A stretch of DNA of 15,228 nt from Methylococcaceae bacterium (GTDB lineage: Bacteria; Pseudomonadota; Gammaproteobacteria; Methylococcales; Methylomonadaceae): NCBI GenBank assembly GCA_005779525.1, contig SXIZ01000083.1, positions 1-15,228 of the forward strand. The letters run 5' to 3'. The notes below the pieces were generated by a model. The model saw nothing but the letters and a program-made list of their open reading frames with translations. It did no database searches and was not told where the DNA came from. Positions 13,308-15,228 of this stretch are shown here, piece by piece (the stretch's first letter is position 1; every line of letters starts with the position of its first letter). Both the position numbers and the translations under genes were made by a program.

Positions 13308-15228
13308 GATTAATTAATTCCGCAACATCAAGAAAACAAGCTCCTAACCTTAACGCAAGGATGTTGATAGTATTTAGATTGCCAGTCCGTCCTGCAGACT
13401 CAAGTTGTGCACATAATTCACCCAACTGCATGGCGCCTACTGTCAAGGCTGGCGATTTTAATTTGTGGGCCAGATCGGCCACTAACGTCGGATTTCCCGA
13501 TTGGACTGCACGCTCAAGTTCAGAGACCGAGTCGCGGGCGCATGTCAAAAACTTATCCAGTAGACGTCGCTGAGTAGCCATGTCACCGCCTATCATTTTC
13601 ACTAAAACGTTAGCGTCCCAAACTGTTGTTTTACTAATGCGCTCAAGTGGATCTGGGGCAATCGGGAGTTCTTTAATGGGCTGTTTTCTGGGCAGCCATT
13701 TGGCAAGCATATTGTCTAAATCTGCCAGCCTAACAGGCTTAGACAGATAATCGCTCATGCCATTTTTGATGCAACGTTCTGCTTCACCCTGCAGGGCGTC
13801 GGCAGTAATTGCGATGATAGGAAACTCTGTACCCTTTGCTTCAGCCCGAATGGCTGTCGTCAGTTGAAAACCGTCCATTTTCGGCATATGGCAATCGCTC
13901 AGGAGTAGGGCATAATCCCCCGTCCGCCAGCGTAATAAAGCTTCCAGCCCATCTTCGACGGCTTCCGATGCAAAGCCTAATATGCGTAACTGCTCTTGAA
14001 TAACTTCACGGTTGGTTTCGTTATCATCGGCTAAGAGTATCAATTGTCCCATGCTCTTCGCTTCATTTACGGAAGGGGCGCTTATTCGGGGTTCTCTTCT
14101 TCGGTCACCTGACTCGACTGGCTTGGATAATATTCCGGCCGCGATGGCCACCCCTTGCAAGAGTTCGGAATACAGTAATGGCTCGGTTGGCACTATAATT
14201 TTATGGCTATCGGGATTGCTCGAGCCGTCGCTGCTAGAAATACGCTTGATCAATTGTACGAGCTTGACGGGTGATGGACATCCCTCAAACATAGACGAGG
14301 TATCTTGTTCGGCATACTCTGGATCCAGAACCACGACATCAATATTCTCATATTTTTGCAATAGCTGGCGGCCAGCCTCTAAGTCTGGCGCAATAATGAC
14401 CTGGGCAAATTTTGCCTGGAGATAGGCGGTCAATATTTCAGTGTAGATGGGATGCTCGGTCAAAACTAATATCGTTAAATTCGCGAGTGTCGGCACGTCT
14501 ATGTGACTTTGTATCCCAGGTTCTGCAATTGATATCGGTAGTTCAACAATGAAATCAGAACCTTTGTCAAGGACACTATGGACTTGTATGTGTCCATTCA
14601 GCATTTCTACTAGACGATTGGTAATGCTGAGTCCTAGTCCAGTACCCCCAAATCGCCGAGTGGTAGTTTCATCTGCCTGGGTAAATGGAATAAACAGCGA
14701 GTTGACGGTTTCTGCCGACATGCCTATGCCGTTATCTTTCACACTGATACGCAAAATTTTCTGGCCTGTCGTCGGTTCAATAAAATCAACGCGCAACATG
14801 ACTAGACCCGGCGCCTCTTCAGTACTGGAGGTAAATTTCAGGGCATTGCCAAGTAGATTGTAGAGTATCTGCTTTAAGCGTAACGGGTCTGATAATACCC
14901 ATGCGGGAATTTCAGGTGCAACAAAAGTATGTAACTGAATATTTTTAGTGCATGCATTGGAAATCATCACTTGCGCTACATCTTCAACAATTTCGCGGAC
15001 TTGGCTCGGGATGTATTCGATATCCATTTTCCCCGCTTCGATCTTGGAAAAATCCAGGATATCGTTCAAGAGGCTCAGCATGGAAAGCGCTGAGTCGCGA
15101 ATCGTTCTGACCATGCGGTTTTGATCGCTGTTAAGTTTGGTTTGTTGCAGCACATCCAACATCCCAATGACTCCATTCATCGGTGTACGGATTTCATGGC
15201 TCATATTCGCCAAAAACTTCCCTTTTGC
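13300..15228 (-). CDS. Hybrid sensor histidine kinase (HisKA-HATPase-REC-REC-Hpt), C-terminal part
   Basis: The frame is open to the right edge, so the 642 visible residues lack the N-terminal sensor part. Numbering from the first visible residue, the HisKA phosphorylation site is H11 in MSHEIRTPMNG. The ATPase has its N box at N128 (LLGNALKFT), DNGIGM near 165-170, FIPFTQAD and GGTGLGLS near 194-201. A degenerate receiver follows (about 250-370): it keeps an Asp at 302 but has TE in place of the acidic pair and no clear Lys. A complete receiver (about 393-510) has D401-D402, phospho-acceptor D445 in SDCHMPKMDG, T475 and K497. An Hpt domain (about 530-642) has H588 in LAHKLKSPA. This is a multistep phosphorelay kinase of the BvgS/BarA type. 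The overlap with the REC-EAL gene makes that protein the likely final phosphate acceptor. The stimulus cannot be told from this part. Confidence 0.92.
   Translation of the reverse strand, partial: AKGKFLANMSHEIRTPMNGVIGMLDVLQQTKLNSDQNRMVRTIRDSALSMLSLLNDILDFSKIEAGKMDIEYIPSQVREIVEDVAQVMISNACTKNIQLHTFVAPEIPAWVLSDPLRLKQILYNLLGNALKFTSSTEEAPGLVMLRVDFIEPTTGQKILRISVKDNGIGMSAETVNSLFIPFTQADETTTRRFGGTGLGLSITNRLVEMLNGHIQVHSVLDKGSDFIVELPISIAEPGIQSHIDVPTLANLTILVLTEHPIYTEILTAYLQAKFAQVIIAPDLEAGRQLLQKYENIDVVVLDPEYAEQDTSSMFEGCPSPVKLVQLIKRISSSDGSSNPDSHKIIVPTEPLLYSELLQGVAIAAGILSKPVESGDRRREPRISAPSVNEAKSMGQLILLADDNETNREVIQEQLRILGFASEAVEDGLEALLRWRTGDYALLLSDCHMPKMDGFQLTTAIRAEAKGTEFPIIAITADALQGEAERCIKNGMSDYLSKPVRLADLDNMLAKWLPRKQPIKELPIAPDPLERISKTTVWDANVLVKMIGGDMATQRRLLDKFLTCARDSVSELERAVQSGNPTLVADLAHKLKSPALTVGAMQLGELCAQLESAGRTGNLNTINILALRLGACFLDVAELINHG

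Noticed and set aside
1..15228. CRISPR arrays, tRNA or rRNA genes.
   Set aside because: I saw no regularly spaced direct repeats and no recognisable tRNA or rRNA segments.

Overview
The window looks like chromosome from a gammaproteobacterium. The protein set (LplT, an LpxH-superfamily phosphoesterase, PhoA-type alkaline phosphatase, BvgS/BarA-like hybrid kinase, RocR-like REC-EAL protein) and the moderate base composition fit this. A bacterial homologue of phosphorylase kinase alpha/beta subunits and the general style recall methanotrophs of the Methylococcales, but that narrower placement is a guess.

Left part (1-3270): the 3' end of a phosphorylase-kinase-regulatory-subunit-like protein runs rightward off the left edge. 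A gap follows with a strong hairpin and a frameshifted remnant of an Xre/HigA-type antitoxin. Then comes a leftward envelope operon: an LpxH-like metallophosphoesterase whose stop codon overlaps the start of the lysophospholipid transporter lplT (ATGA overlap).

Middle (3271-7747): a divergent intergenic region leads into two rightward genes, a small lipoprotein and a secreted alkaline phosphatase with an extra N-terminal domain. The lipoprotein's ribosome binding site lies partly inside a perfect hairpin. A rightward GNAT acetyltransferase-nitrilase fusion follows and ends at an imperfect inverted repeat between convergent genes.

Right part (7748-15228): five consecutive leftward genes are all signal-transduction proteins, and four of them make, break or could control cyclic di-GMP. 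In transcription order they are a hybrid histidine kinase (5' end outside the window), an REC-EAL phosphodiesterase response regulator overlapping it by 8 bp, a stand-alone BLUF blue-light receptor, a triple-PAS GGDEF diguanylate cyclase, and a tandem-HD protein with an intact HD-GYP motif. Between the EAL gene and the BLUF gene sits a 433-bp MITE-like element with roughly 33-bp terminal inverted repeats, nested inverted repeats and no credible gene.

The most interesting feature is this right-hand block: a light receptor without an output domain, set among one cyclic di-GMP synthase and two different classes of phosphodiesterase, with a phosphorelay kinase feeding the EAL enzyme. The simplest reading is a locus that combines blue light and another stimulus into cyclic di-GMP control. 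This is inferred from gene content and order; nothing in the sequence proves physical coupling.
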